From the NCBI GenBank assembly GCA_037447655.1, contig JBBHKE010000211.1, positions 1 through 37,120 on the forward strand: DNA of 37,120 nt, written 5' to 3'. Under the pieces are notes generated by a model. The model saw only the letters and a program-made list of their open reading frames with translations. It did no database searches and was not told where the DNA came from. Source of the DNA: Zygnema cylindricum (taxonomy: Eukaryota; Streptophyta; Zygnematophyceae; Zygnematales; Zygnemataceae). Every line of letters begins with the position of its first letter. Positions within the stretch are counted from its first letter, which is position 1. Shown here one piece after another: positions 17,850 through 29,175 of this stretch. The position numbers and the translations under genes are program-made.

Positions 17850-18955
17850 CTCTAGGGTGCCCACCTTCTATGGATCTGGGTTCACCTATTGGGAAGCCAT
17901 GATGATGGGGGCTTTGTGCGAAAAATAATATTGGGGTATCGTCTGGAAAAGTGAAACGTCCACCTTTGCGAACTCCTCCAAGATTTGGAGAAGTAAGGTT
18001 TGCTGCAGCAGCGACTGCTTCAACGGAAGAGGCAGATGATGGGGACAACAGTGTGTCCAAAAAAAGGAAAGGGAAAGAGACACCCCTCACTCCTATTGCC
18101 ACGGCACCGAGAGCGGCGGTTGTGAATACAGTGGAAAACGATACTCAAATGTGGGAAGACGTAAACATGGCTGCCAAGAACTTCATTTTGAGGTACCTCA
18201 CTCAAGATTTGGCCACCTCTCATTTTCACATTTACAAGGTCAAGGAGTTGTGGGTGAGTTTGGTATAGATCTATAGAGCAAGTACTATTCAAGAGCTCTA
18301 GTTGGCTGAGCAAAAGCTAGTGAGTTACACTTACAAAGGAGGAAAGATGTTAGATTATTGTAATGATCTTTCTTGTTTCTATATGGAGATGGAAAGTGGC
18401 GGGTGAATAGATACAATGAAAATGAAATTGAACACTCTCATCATGAAGTTACCAGACGAGTACGAGAATATAGTGTACCGAGTAAAGGAAATGACTGATA
18501 GTTTATGGAAGTGGAATACAGTGGTCCGGATGATACTTGTGTAGGAAAACACCATGGAGATAAGAAGAGGAGGAAAGAGCATTCAAGCTCTAGCTGCAGG
18601 AGGGGACCGATGGGGGAAGGACCCAAAGAAACCGTACAAAGGGGAAAGAAATCAGTTTGGAGGACCGAGGCCTCCAAAGGGCCTTTGTTATTTTTGCAAG
18701 AAGCCGGGACACTTCATAGCGAATTGTGTCAAGCTGACGGAGCTGAGGCTCCTAGAGAACCGTGGAGGGGGTTCTTCCGGAGGGAAGAAGAAGGCACTTG
18801 TGGTCACAAAAGTAAAAGGAGAGATCGAGGATGAGTCCTCTGAGGTGGAGGATGGGGAGCTTCTTTCTGACGAGAGTCTGGAAGAGAAGGAGATCCCACG
18901 GAAACAAAAGTGTGCTCTCGAAGCAATTCAGGAAGCTCCACAAGAAGGACGGATT
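17839..18955 (+). pseudogene. Cop1e gag (broken)
   Basis: M-G-P-P-S-R-V-P-T-F-Y-G from the PBS ATG, then a stop in place of Arg before Y-W-G-I-V. The core runs 17951-18490 with scattered stops (M-W-E-D-V-N-M-A-A-K-N-F-I-L-R-Y, K-G-G-K-M-L-D-Y-C-N-D, L-P-D-E-Y-E-N-I-V). From 18554 a 161-codon frame holds the intact zinc knuckle C-Y-F-C-K-K-P-G-H-F-I-A-N-C (18686-18727), a Gly/Lys-rich stretch, an acidic segment and the protease start. Gag and Pol share one frame, as is usual for copia. Confidence 0.88.
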
Positions 18956-19316
18956 ATCGACTCAGGTGCATCCATGCGTATGTGTTCTGATAAGCATCTG
19001 TTTACTAAGCTAAGAAAAATCCCTACTGTACAGATATAGTATGGGGATGAGAAAGTGAATACAACAGATCTAGTGGGATCAGTAGATCTGAAAGTCTTAG
19101 TGGAGGGAAAGATTTATATATCATCCTCTCAGATGTACTCTACATTCCTCAACTGAGTAAAAATCTTGTCTCTACGTCTATGTTAGATGACAAAGAGTTT
19201 GATAACTTCCGTAGAAAGGGAGTCTTTACAGCTAAGTATGGGGATGAAGTTTACTTCACGGCAGATAAGGGTAGCCAAGGAATGTTTTGGCTTAACCTGA
19301 GTAATGAAGTTGATGA
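18956..19316 (+). pseudogene. Cop1e aspartic protease (motif intact, frame broken)
   Basis: I-I-D-S-G-A-S with the catalytic Asp codon at 18959-18961 is followed by M-C-S-D-K-H-L-F-T-K-L. A TAG at about 19037 and a frameshift near 19110 destroy the rest, which is still alignable by DNA to Cop1d (G-V-F-T-A, Y-F-T-x-D-K-G-S-Q). Confidence 0.85.
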
Positions 19317-20313
19317 TTTGGCATAAGCGATTGGGACATATGCATTTTGATAGGTTGAGGGAAATGAAAAAGCTTGGGGTAGTATAAGGCATTGAGTTTG
19401 GGGATAATGAAATGATGGATGATTATAGTGGCTGTTCCCAAGTTAAGGCTCACAAACTTCCCTTTCGCAAAGTCGCCACATATAGAGGCGAGAAAGTACT
19501 AGATCCGGTCCACATAGATATCTAGGGACCTGCAAAAGTACCTTCGGTTGGAGGAAAGAGGTTTATGATGACAATAACCGATGACTGGTCTAGATACTCT
19601 AGAGTATACTTCCCAAAAATAAAGTGTGAAACATCAACTTACTTCAAAGAATATAAAGCGTGGAGTGAGAAGTTGCATGGAACCACCATTAAGAGAATAA
19701 GGAGTGATAATGGGGGGGGAATATACCTCTAACCAGTTAGAGGAGTATATGAGAGATGAAGGAGTTCAACACCAGAAAAACCGTACCATATAATCCGGAA
19801 CAAAATGGGGTAGCTGAGAGGTTGAACCGATTACTAAGAGATAGTGCATGCAGTATGTTGGCCGACAACAAAATAAGAAAGAGATTTTGGGCAAAATCCA
19901 TGAACAGTGCCAACTCCATCAATGAATGAGTCCTCACCTCAGCTGTAAAGGGAATGACACCTTATAAGAAATGGGTTGGAAGGAAACCAGATATCTCTCA
20001 CCTTAAAGTATTGGGTAGCCAAGTTTACAGTCTTGACACGGATAAGAAAAATTGGAAACTAGATGCTAAGGGAAAACCTGGATCCTTTATAGGATCTGAT
20101 GAGGATGTCAACGGATATAGAGTCTATGACTTAGCAAAGAGATATATCATTCTGGTTAAACACCTAGTTGTCATGGATGAAGGGAAGTCATTTGACCCCT
20201 TTAAATATACCAAGAATATAAGAATCAGATTTGAGTCTGAAGGTGAGGAGGACTTCGTCCTTCCCGAAAGGGACATGAGTGAAACAACTATTGCAGATTT
20301 AGGGGAGATCTAA
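19317..20313 (+). pseudogene. Cop1e integrase (broken)
   Basis: W-H-K-R-L-G-H-M-H-F and C-S-Q region, H-I-D-I-stop-G-P (TAG for Trp), K-R-F-M-M-T-I-T-D-D-W-S-R-Y, then S-D-N-G-G with one extra G that shifts the frame (near 19716). The C-terminal domain is open from 19954 (M-T-P-Y-K-K-W-V-G-R-K-P-D to K-I-R-F-like E-S-E-G-E-E-D). Confidence 0.85.
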
Positions 20314-20559
20314 GACACAAGAGATCCACCAAAAACCTCACGTGTTCCTATGGACTTCCAAGAGACAGAAGAGAAGGAACCGGGACCGGCTTCCATGGAT
20401 AGGGGAGCCGATGAGACAGTAAGGAGAAATCTAAGACTTCCCTCCATCCCAGCTTCAAAGTTTGAAGGGGGGTGAAGGAGCAGCAACAGGATTCAGGAAA
20501 AACAGGCCGCTCACAAGGTAATTAAGCTCTCTCACCCAGATGAGCCTTAGTCATACTCG

Positions 20560-22134
20560 AAGGGAGTAAAGAGTCCGGAGAAAGACAGATGGATTAGAGC
20601 TATAAATGATGAGATGGCCTCCATCATGGAAGCAAATACTAAGGACCTAGCGCATCGTCCTCCGGGCAGAAACCGATTGGTTGTAAATGGGTGTTTAAAC
20701 AAAAACTGAACCCAGATAATACCATTGATAGATATAAGGCCCGGTAGTTTGCAAAGGGGTTCACCCAAAAAGAGGGGATTGACTATGAGGAAACTTTTTC
20801 TCCAGTTGTTCGGTTCCCATCAGTAAGGATTCTCCTCAGTCTGGCAGCAGCGGAAAACAAGAAAACACACCAGATGGATATTAAGAGTGCATTTCTTAAT
20901 GGTGAGTTAGAGGAAGAAATTTTCATGAGGCAACCGGAGGGATTTGTGGAGGAAGGAGAAAGGAGCAAAGTCTGCAGGCTTAAAAAGTCCTTATATAGAC
21001 TGAAGTGCTTATATAGCTCCCACACAGTGGAATAAGAAACTAGATAAGTTTCTCACCGGTTTGGGATATATCCTGATCAGCTCTGACCATTCCATCTATA
21101 TGTTTGAAGATGAGAATGGTGTCATTTTTATTGCAATTTATGTGGATGATCTCCTTGTGTTAAGTAAATCTTTGGAAAAGATCAACAAGTTAAAGAAAGA
21201 TCGTAGAAGCATATTCAATATGAAGGATTTAGGGGAGGCAAGATATATTTTGGGGATTCAAATCTAGAGAGATAGGGGGAAATGGATTATCAGACTTACT
21301 CAGAAAGAAACACTAGGTAATATGCTTGAGAAATTCTAGATGGAAAAGGCAAACAGTTGTACCACTCCCATGGACTTGAAAAAAGTAAGTGATGGGAGTG
21401 TAGAAGGAGGAGTGATAATCTTAGATGATCAGATGAGTCCAGAGGAGAGAAAGTTGATGAAGTCAATTCCTTTTAAAGAGGTCGTAGGAAGTTTGATCTA
21501 CTTTATGAACTGTACAACGCACGACATAGCTGCCGCAGTAGGAGTCCTCAGTAAGAGTCTTAACGATCCTAGGAAGAAAGATTGGGAGGTAGCCAAAAGA
21601 GTCATGAGATATCTGGTAGGAACCATAAAGTTATGGTTGCATTTGGGAGGGGAGCACATTGATATCACTACTTCGAGTGATGCCAGTTATGGAGAAGCAC
21701 CTATGAGAAGATGCACTTCTAGGTATGTGTTGTATGTGGGGTAAGGTGCTTGCTGTTGGAGCAGTAAGCAACAAAAGGTGGTTGCTCAGTCTACTATGGA
21801 GGCTGAGTATATGGCCTCTTGTTCTGCTGTGAAAGAGTTGATGTGGGTCAAGTCGTTGTTGCAAGAACTAGGGTATATGAAGAAGGGAGTGCTTGAAGTG
21901 TTATGTGATAATCAAGCTGCCATTGCAATTGCAGCTAATCTAAAACATCATTTCAAAGCTAACCAAATGGAAATAACGTTGAGTTTTGTGAGAGAAAAAG
22001 TTGAGAATAAGATTCTGAATCTTGTATATAGACCTGATGAGGAAATGGTGGCTGATATGATGACAAAACCAGTAACTTCTCCCGAATTAAAATATTGCAG
22101 AGAAAAATGTGGACTAAAACTGAAGTTAAAGTAA
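20560..22134 (+). pseudogene. Cop1e reverse transcriptase-RNase H (broken)
   Basis: It begins with the W-I-R-A-I-N-D-E-M-A-S block, then G-C-K-W-V-F-K-x-K-L-N-P. The motif A Asp is at 20877-20879 (H-Q-M-D-I-K-S). A short duplication of cttatatag near 20990-21015 disrupts the L-K-Q-A-P region. Catalytic Y-V-D-D is at 21139-21150. TAG replaces Gln near 21337. RNase H from 21640 keeps S-D-A-S-Y, M-E-A-E-Y-M and L-C-D-N-Q-A-A, with one TAA at 21742-21744 in the G-D-G-A segment. Catalytic residues survive; reading frame does not. Confidence 0.9.
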
Positions 22135-22153
22135 GACTAGAAAATAATGGGAG

Positions 22154-23189
22154 TGTTGAAATTCGGTAGATTTATAGAGTATTTTGTAGGTCTAAATATA
22201 TTAGTATAAAATGGAAAAGAGGCAAACAACCTTCCTCCACCTTCTCTCTCTAGCCACCATACTTGTTGTAATCACTAAATGATAAAGAGGGTGGTTGGAC
22301 CATGGCAGCCTTAGTTCAACAGGCAGTTATATTTAGTAGGTTAATAAAAAGATACTTGACGGACCCAGAATTTGATCTTGGTACCTGGCAATCGTCAAGT
22401 TGGCCTGTAACGGTCAGCTTTATCCTATTAGTCTAAGACCAGTGCTAAATTTTATAGGGTTTGATAGATATTTATTTATTTATGAGCGAACTAATTCATT
22501 TAACTGAAAGTGTATACGACGCGCATAGATACAGTTTTATAAAGTACGGAGTACAATACGATTTCGAAATTGATACCGCGTATTTTGTTTCGTCAGCGAA
22601 AACAAATATCGCGCAAGTATTTATGACAGCTGAGATTTCATTTTGGATGTTATCTAACAATGCACATCGTCGCCGAGATCTCGGAGTGGTCACTTTGGCT
22701 TTTTATGACATGGCATGAGCTGGCGCCACGTGGAGAGATGATATTTGGTCGCAGGAATTCCGAGGAACCTATAGACGAGTAAAAAAGGGGCACGCGTCCA
22801 CGTAATGACTTTGTCGTACATTGGTCTTACAAAAGGTACATCAACAGTAGTACTTTTCAGTACGCTACAGTAATCTGATTGGTCCGTAACTCAGTAAATA
22901 GGAGTTATTGGAGAGATTCATGACTTGGTGTTTTTGAAATAAAGTCACCTCTCCCCTTGAGGGTTTGTATAAAATAGACATTTTTGCCACCCCATAACTT
23001 ATCGGTTGGTTGGCCGTTTTCAGTGATTCATTTTTATACAGACTCGGGGGAGTCCACGCTGCACAGGGGTACAGTCACGCTGTCAGTTTGCCTTCTTGGG
23101 CAGCAGTGGTTGTGGCTTGAAGTTGGTTAGTTAAAAGTTATCTAGAGGCTTCCTGAATTCTGTAGTCCAACGGAGGACACACAATTGCA
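22154..23189 (+). repeat. Cop1e 3' LTR
   Basis: It follows the purine tract aaaataatgggag and is paired with 16800-17834. TATAAAA lies at 22968-22974. The T-arm-like block is enclosed by the exact stem ACTTGACG (22354-22361) and CGTCAAGT (22393-22400). It ends in ttgca at 23189. Confidence 0.92.
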
Positions 23190-23194
23190 GAAAC

Positions 23195-23783
23195 AAATTT
23201 ACCAGACAATGATTTTCAATGGCTAGCATTCAAAGCCGATTTGGACCCCACGGCACACATCATCGTCGAGATCTTGGAATGGTCGCTTTGGCAATTTTTG
23301 GGCGTGACATGACCTGGCGCCACATGGCAAGATAACATTGGGAAGCGAGAATCTCGAGAGCATGAGGGCCAGTTCGGAGTAGACAGGCGTCCACTCAATG
23401 GCCGCGTCGTACACACACCTTATAGAATGTATACCGGCCATAGTACCTTTCTGTACTTTACAGTTCCGTGATTGGTTCTTACATCAGTAGATAAGGGTTG
23501 TGAGTAGGGCTTGAGAATTAGGGGATTAATGAGGTAGCCGCCTCTCTCCTAATGAGCGTGTATATATTTTGGCATCTTTGCCACTTGATAACTAATCACG
23601 TGGTTAGGCGTTTTCTGTGATTTTTTTTGCTGTGGACTCAAGGGAGTCCTCACTTTGCAGGGGCGCAGTTAGACAATTTGTTTGCCTACTTGAGAAGTTG
23701 TGATCCTAGCTGAAGAAGGGTTAGTCAAAAACTATCTAGAGGCTTCCTAAATTCTGTAGTCCAATGGGGGACACAGAATTGCA
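23195..23783 (+). repeat. Cop1d 5' LTR, second piece
   Basis: It resumes after the right target duplication of Cop1e (gaaac 23190-23194). TATATAT at 23561-23567, gactc/gagtc hairpin near 23635-23650, terminal hairpin AATTCTGT/ACAGAATT at 23750-23757 and 23773-23780. The end is ttgca at 23783. Confidence 0.9.
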
Positions 23784-23798
23784 GGTTATGGGCCCACC
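23784..23798 (+). promoter_or_regulatory. Cop1d primer-binding site (perfect consensus)
   Basis: ggttatgggcccacc directly follows the LTR; the gag ATG is 23788-23790. Confidence 0.9.
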
Positions 23799-24900
23799 CT
23801 CTATGGGGCCCATCTTCAACGGATCTGGGTTCATTTATGGGGAAGCCATGATGGTTGGGGCTTTTTGTGAAAAACGATACTAGGGTATCGTCAGTGGACA
23901 AGTGAAACGTCCAACTCATGGAATCCAACAAGGGTTTGGTGGAGTGAGGTCTTTTGTAGCAGTATCTGCTCCAACGGAGGAGGCAGAGAGCAGGGACAGC
24001 AGTGTGTCCGAAAAAGGGAAAGGAATGGAGAAACCTATTACTCCCATCGCCACGGTACCCGAAGCGGCAGGCGTGAAGACCGAAAAAAACAATATCCAAA
24101 TGTGGGAATACACAAACATGGCTGTCAGGCACTTCATTTTGAGGCATCTTACTGAAGCTTTGGCAACCTCCCATCTCCATATTTTAAGGCCGAAGAGTTG
24201 TGGGAGACCTTAGTGGAGATCTATAGAGTCGGTACCATTCAGGAGCTCAAGTTGGCCGAGCATAAGTTAGGGGAGTATACTTACAAAGGGGGGGAAATGC
24301 TAGACTATTGTAATGACCTCTATTGTTTGTATATGGAGGTAGAGAGTGTCGAGTGGACCGGTACAATGAAGATGAAAGTCAACACCCTCATCATGAAGTT
24401 GCCTAATGAGTTTGAGAACATAGTTTACCGAGTGCAGGAAATTGATGACAGCTTGTGGAAGTGAAATACAGTGGTCCGAATGATACTTTTGCTGGAGAAC
24501 GCTATCAAGATTGAGGGAGGAGAAAAGAGTGTTGAAGCTCTAGCTGCCGGAACGGACTTGTAGGGAAAGGATTCAAGGAAGCCATACGGCAGCTTCAAAG
24601 AAGTGAGAGATCAAACTAGAGGACCGAGGTTTCCAAAGGGCCTTTGTCATTTCTGCGAAAAGCCGAGGCACTTCATAGCTAATTGCACCAAGCTATCAGA
24701 GCTGAGGCTCCAAGAAAACCGTGAAGGAGGTTCTTCCAAGGGAAAGAAGAAGGCACATTTGGTCACATAAGTGAAAGGGGAGAATGAGGAGGATGAGTCC
24801 TCTGAGGAGGAGGATGGAGTGCTTCTTCTTGACGAGAATCTGAAGGAGAAAGCGATTCCTCGAAAAGAGAAAGGTGCTCTTGGAGCCATTAGAGAACCTC
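23788..24900 (+). pseudogene. Cop1d gag (broken)
   Basis: M-G-P-P-S-M-G-P-I-F-N-G from the PBS ATG; the W of Y-W-G-I-V is TAG near 23880. The frame is then open to a shift near 24190, where the core continues in another frame (24198-24464: W-E-T-L-V-E-I-Y, K-G-G-E-M-L-D-Y-C-N-D, L-P-N-E-F-E-N-I-V). The zinc knuckle C-H-F-C-E-K-P-R-H-F-I-A-N-C at 24645-24686 is complete. A Gly/Lys-rich and acidic segment leads into protease. Confidence 0.88.
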
Positions 24901-25316
24901 CACAGGAAGGATGGATCATTGATTCCGGTGCATCCATGCATATGTGTCGTGACAGGCACCTCTTTACCAAGCTAAGAAAGATCTCCACTGTAGAGATACA
25001 GTACCGGGATGGGAGAGTAATTACTACAGATCTAGTTGGATTGGTAGATCTAAAAGTCTTAGTAAAGGGTAAGACTTCCATACTCACTTTCTCGGATGTA
25101 CTTTATATCCCTCAGCAGAGCAAAAATCTTGTCTCTACTTTGGTATTAGTTGATAACGAGTTTGATACCTTCAGTAGAAAGGGAGTCTTTACAGCTAAGT
25201 ATGGGGATGAAGTCTACTTCACGGTAGATAAGGGTAGCCAAAGACTGTTTAGGCTTAACTTGAGTAATGAAAAGAAGAATGCTTATTATGTTGGTGTCCC
25301 AAACTTGATGATTTAG
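24901..25316 (+). pseudogene. Cop1d aspartic protease (largely intact domain)
   Basis: W-I-I-D-S-G-A-S-M-H-M-C with D-S-G-A-S at 24921-24935, inside a 181-codon frame (24771-25316) that covers the whole domain down to N-A-Y-Y-V-G-V-P-N-L-M-I. It is the best protease in the window. A TAG for Trp then precedes the integrase zinc region. Confidence 0.88.
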
Positions 25317-26273
25317 CATAAGCGGTAGGGGCATATGCACTTTGATAGGCTGAGGGAAGTGAAGAAGCTTGGTGTAGTAAAAGGCATTCAGTTTGGGGAT
25401 AATATAATGATGGATCATTGTAGTGGCTGTGCCCAAGGTAAGGCTCACAGACTCCCCTTTCCCAAAACTTCCACATATAGAGGTGAGAAAGTACTTGATT
25501 TGGTCCACACAGATATGTGGGGACCAGCAAAAGTACCTTTGGTAAGAGGTAAGAGGTTCATGATGACAATTACTGATGACTGGTCCAGATACTCTAGAGT
25601 CTACTTTCTAAAAACAAAGTCTAAAGCATTAAATTACTTCAAAGAATATATAACCTGGAGTGAGAAGTTGCACGGAACATCCATTAACAGAATAATGAGT
25701 GACAATGGGGGAGAATATACCTCTAATCAGTTTGAGGAATACCTAAGGGATGAGGGAGTTCAGCATCAGAAAACTATATCTTATAATCTAGAACAAAATG
25801 GGTTAGTTGAGAGGTTGAACCAGACTCTAGGAGATAACGTATGTAGTATGTTGGCAGACAAGAGGATAGGAAAAAGGTTTTGAGCTGAAGCCATGAACTG
25901 TGCTAACTACATTAAAAATAGAGTCATTACCTCAGTTGTGAAAAGAATGACACCTTATGAGAGGTGGGTTGGAAGGAAACCAAATATTTTTCACCTGAAA
26001 GTATTTAGTAGTCAAGTTTACAGTCTTGACACAGATAGGAAGAAATGGAAACTAGATGCTAAAGGGAAACCGGGATATTTTGTGGGATATGATGAGGATG
26101 TCAAGGGATATAGAGTCTATGACTTAGCTAAAAAAGATATCATTCTGGTAAAGCATCTAGTTGTCATGGATGAAGGGAAGTCATTTGATCCTTTCAAATA
26201 CACCAAGAAGATAAAAATCAGTTTTGAGTCCGAGGGTGAGGAAGACTCGAATCTTCCCAAAGTCAAAAAGTGA
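25317..26273 (+). pseudogene. Cop1d integrase (catalytic triad intact)
   Basis: Zinc region H-x-x-x-G-H and C-S-G-C; catalytic Asp in H-T-D-M-W-G-P (25512-25514), Asp in S-D-N-G-G-E-Y (25701-25703) and Glu in V-E-R-L-N (25809-25811). The last two are 36 codons apart, the D-D-35-E spacing of retroviral integrases. The frame is open 25335-25883, then one TGA for Trp, then open 25893-26273 through R-W-V-G-R-K-P-N, F-S-S-Q-V, G-Y-F-V-G-Y and G-Y-R-V-Y-D-L. Few point changes would separate it from a full domain. Confidence 0.92.
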
Positions 26274-26402
26274 TTCCAGATTCAGGGGAGATCCACGATG
26301 AATGAGATAAACCAAAATTTGCCCATATCCCTACACACTTCAAAGAGACAGAAGAAAAAGAGATAGAACCGGCTTCTATCGATAAGGGAGCCGATGAGGC
26401 AG

Positions 26403-27647
26403 TGAGGTGGAACCCGAGACTTCCCTCGATCCCAACTTCGGACTTTGAAGGAGGACGAAGGAGCCACAAAAGGCTGCACGAAAGACAGGCTGCTCACAAG
26501 GTAGCTAAGCTTTCTCACCCTGATGAGCCTCAATCATACTCAGAGGCAATAGACAGTCCAAAGAAGGAAAGATCGATTAGAGCCATAAATGATGAGATGG
26601 CATCTATCAAGGAAGCAAAGAACTAGTGGACTGCCTTCCGAGCAAAAAACCGATCGGTTGCAAATGGGTGTTTAAACTGAAACTGAACCCATATAATACT
26701 ATTGAAAGATATAAGGCTCCGTTGGTGGCAAAGGGGTTCACTCAAAAAGAAGGGATAGGTTATGAGGAGACTTTTGCTCCTGTGGTTCGGTTCCCATCAG
26801 TAAAGATTCTCCTTAGCCTAGCGGCAGCAAAAGACATGGAAATACACCAGATCTATATTAAGATTGCCTTCCTCAATGGTGAGCTAGAGGAAGAAATCAT
26901 CATACGGCAACCACAAGGGTCTGTAGAGGAAGGTGAGGAGAGCAAAGTCTACAAACTCATAAAGTCTTTTTATGGAATACTGCAGGCTCTGAGGCAATAG
27001 ACTAAGAAACTAGATGAGTTTCTCACCAGCTTGGGATATATCCAGATCAGTTCTGACCATTCTATTTATATGTTTGATGATGAGAATGGTGTTATCTTCA
27101 TTACAATTTATGTGGATGATTTGTTGGTGTTAAGTAAATCTATAGAAAATATCAATAAGTTAAAGAAAGATCTTAGAAGCAAGTTTGATATAAAGGATCT
27201 AAAAAAGGCAAGATATATCTTGGGGATACAAATGGAAAGAGAGAGGGGAACAAGGATTATCAGACTTACTCAAAAAAAAGCTATAGAGAATATGCTCGAG
27301 AAATTCGAAATAGAATAGGCAAACAGTTGTACCACTCCCATGGACTTGAAGAAAATAAGTGATGGGAGTGTAAAAGGAGTGATAATCCTAGACTATCAGA
27401 TGAGTCTCGAAAAAAGACACTTTATGAATTCTAATCCTTACATGCAGGTTGTAGGAAGTCCAACCTACTTTATGAACTGTACTAGGCTGGACATAGCGCA
27501 GCAATTGGAGTTCTCAGTAGGAGTCTTAATGATCCTAGAAAGAGAGACTTGGAGGCAGCCAAGAGAGTCATGAGATATCTGGAGAGAACAAGGGAATTAT
27601 GGTTGCATTTGGGAGGGGAGCACACTGACATCACCACTTGGAGTGAT
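26403..27647 (+). pseudogene. Cop1d reverse transcriptase (motif A lost) and start of RNase H
   Basis: Linker and RT start at 26403-26626, and 124 open codons at 26626-27000. Motif A reads H-Q-I-Y-I-K-I-A-F, with Tyr in place of the catalytic Asp. Y-V-D-D is intact near 27109-27120. TAG replaces Trp/Gln at the Q-A-L-R-Q-W position (about 26998) and Lys/Met near 27316. A further shift comes after 27490. Solo LTR S2 interrupts the RNase H part directly after W-S-D. Confidence 0.88.
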
Positions 27648-27652
27648 GTAAG

Positions 27653-28703
27653 TGTAGAAACTAATGGTTTTATTAGTATTTTCTAGGTCTGAAAAGAAAT
27701 ATAGAAGTCGAGGCAGTCTATCTCTAACTTCTCTCTCCAACTCTCAAACTTGTCGCAGTCACTGAGAAATTGGAGAGGAAGCTAGAGCCATGGCTACCTT
27801 GGCTATCCTGAGGTTTACGGGAATTTTATATTAGGGTTTATTTATTTAATTAAAAGGTATGTGCCGGCGGCAGGATTTGATCCTTGTACCTACCGGCCGG
27901 CAGACAGGAAATAGCCGGTAGCCTTAGCCGTTAAGTCTAGCGGTAGTGTTACGTAGCATATAGTTTGATATTTATTTAAATATGTATACGTGCGATAAAC
28001 CATTTAACTGAAATGAATTACGGGATACATAGATCCAGTAATATATAATGTACGACTTACGGTACGGACAAAAATCAGTACCGCGCATTTGTTTCGTAAA
28101 TGAAACAAATACCGCGCATGTATTTATTACGGCTACGATTAAAGCCGAATTTAATCGGACGGCCGGGATTAGCGCCGAGATCGCGGAGGAAGATTTCGGC
28201 GGTTTGTGGCCATCGCCACATCGGATGACGCGTGGCAAAATTCCGTTGGATTGTGGAATCTCCGGAGATTATGGCACCGAATCCGGATTTGACATGTGTC
28301 GACATTTTGGCCATGTCGTACAATGTCCGTACATAAAGTACACCGGCAGCTGTACTTTTGCGTACGGAACTCAATTCTGATTGGTTCCGTACATCAGTAG
28401 ATAGAGTCTGTGAGAGAGATAGGACTTAGAAAAATTAGAAGATAGGACCCCCTCTCCCAGAGAGCTTCTGTACAAAAGGTCAACTTTGACCCTCCATAAC
28501 TTACTGCTCAGGGGAGCAAATTCAGAGATTCTTTTTGCTATCGACTCAGGGGAGTCTTGTCTTCACAGGGGTGAAGTTGGTCAGAGTTTTTGTCTGCCAG
28601 GGTGGCAGTTATTTTTGCTTAAACACAAAGGGGTCAGGATTATCCTAGAGGCTTCTTAGAAAAGCTGTCCACTCTGAGGACTTATGGAGGTCTCAGAGTT
28701 TCA
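27653..28703 (+). mobile_element. Solo LTR S2 of Cop1, inserted in Cop1d RNase H
   Basis: 1051 bp from TGTAGAAACT to gtttca, flanked by a perfect duplication gtaag (27648-27652 and 28704-28708). Joining the flanks restores the S-Y codons of the RNase H segment W-S-D-x-S-Y. Three leader hairpins share the loop AGGG: GCTC/GAGC near 28506-28517, GACTC/GAGTC 28543-28556, CTTCAC/GTGAAG 28561-28576. The terminal hairpin ACTCTGAG/CTCAGAGT is at 28670-28677 and 28692-28699. At least six GTAC motifs lie between 28317 and 28395. Confidence 0.95.
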
Positions 28704-29160
28704 GTAAGTTATCCAGATGCACCTATGAGAAGGTGCACTTCTAGGTATGTATTGTATGTGGGGGAAGGTGCTTGCTGTTGGAATAGCAAGCAGCAAAAGG
28801 TGGTTGCTCATTCCACTATGGAGGCTGAGTACATGGCCTCTTGTTCTGCTGTGAAAGAATTGATGTGGGTAAAATCTTTGCTACAAGAACAAGGGTACAT
28901 GAAGAAAGGGGTGCATAAAGTCTTCTGAGATAATCAGGCTACAATTGCAATTGCAGCCAATCCAAAACATCATTTCAAAGCTAAACACAGGGACATAAAG
29001 CTGAGTTTTGTGAGGGAAAAAGTTGAAAACAAAGTTGTAAATCTTGGGGATAAACCAGATGGAGAAATGGTTGTTGATATGATGATCAAGCCTGTGCCTT
29101 CACCCAAATTGAAATATTGTAGAGAGAGGTATGGACTAAAAGAAAAGTTTAAAATAGACT
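28704..29160 (+). pseudogene. Cop1d RNase H, remainder
   Basis: It continues from S2: S-R-Y-V-L-Y-V-G-E-G-A-C-C-W, M-E-A-E-Y-M (catalytic Glu), then V-F-stop-D-N-Q-A where Cys is TGA, and K-H-H-F-K-A-K-H. The end is K-F-K-I-D before the stop, followed by the polypurine tract aataaggggag. Confidence 0.88.
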
Positions 29161-29175
29161 AGAATATAAGGGGAG

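Larger units (their letters stand above)
16800..23189 (+). mobile_element. Cop1e: complete-length copia element nested in the Cop1d 5' LTR
   Basis: The 5' LTR is 16800-17834 (1035 bp), the internal region 17835-22153 and the 3' LTR 22154-23189 (1036 bp). The target duplication is gaaat (16795-16799) against gaaac (23190-23194). Joining the flanks restores the LTR sequence seen uninterrupted near 29583-29603. All domains are present but broken by stops and frameshifts. It is the youngest layer of the nest by position (inside Cop1d, inside Cop1b). Confidence 0.95.
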
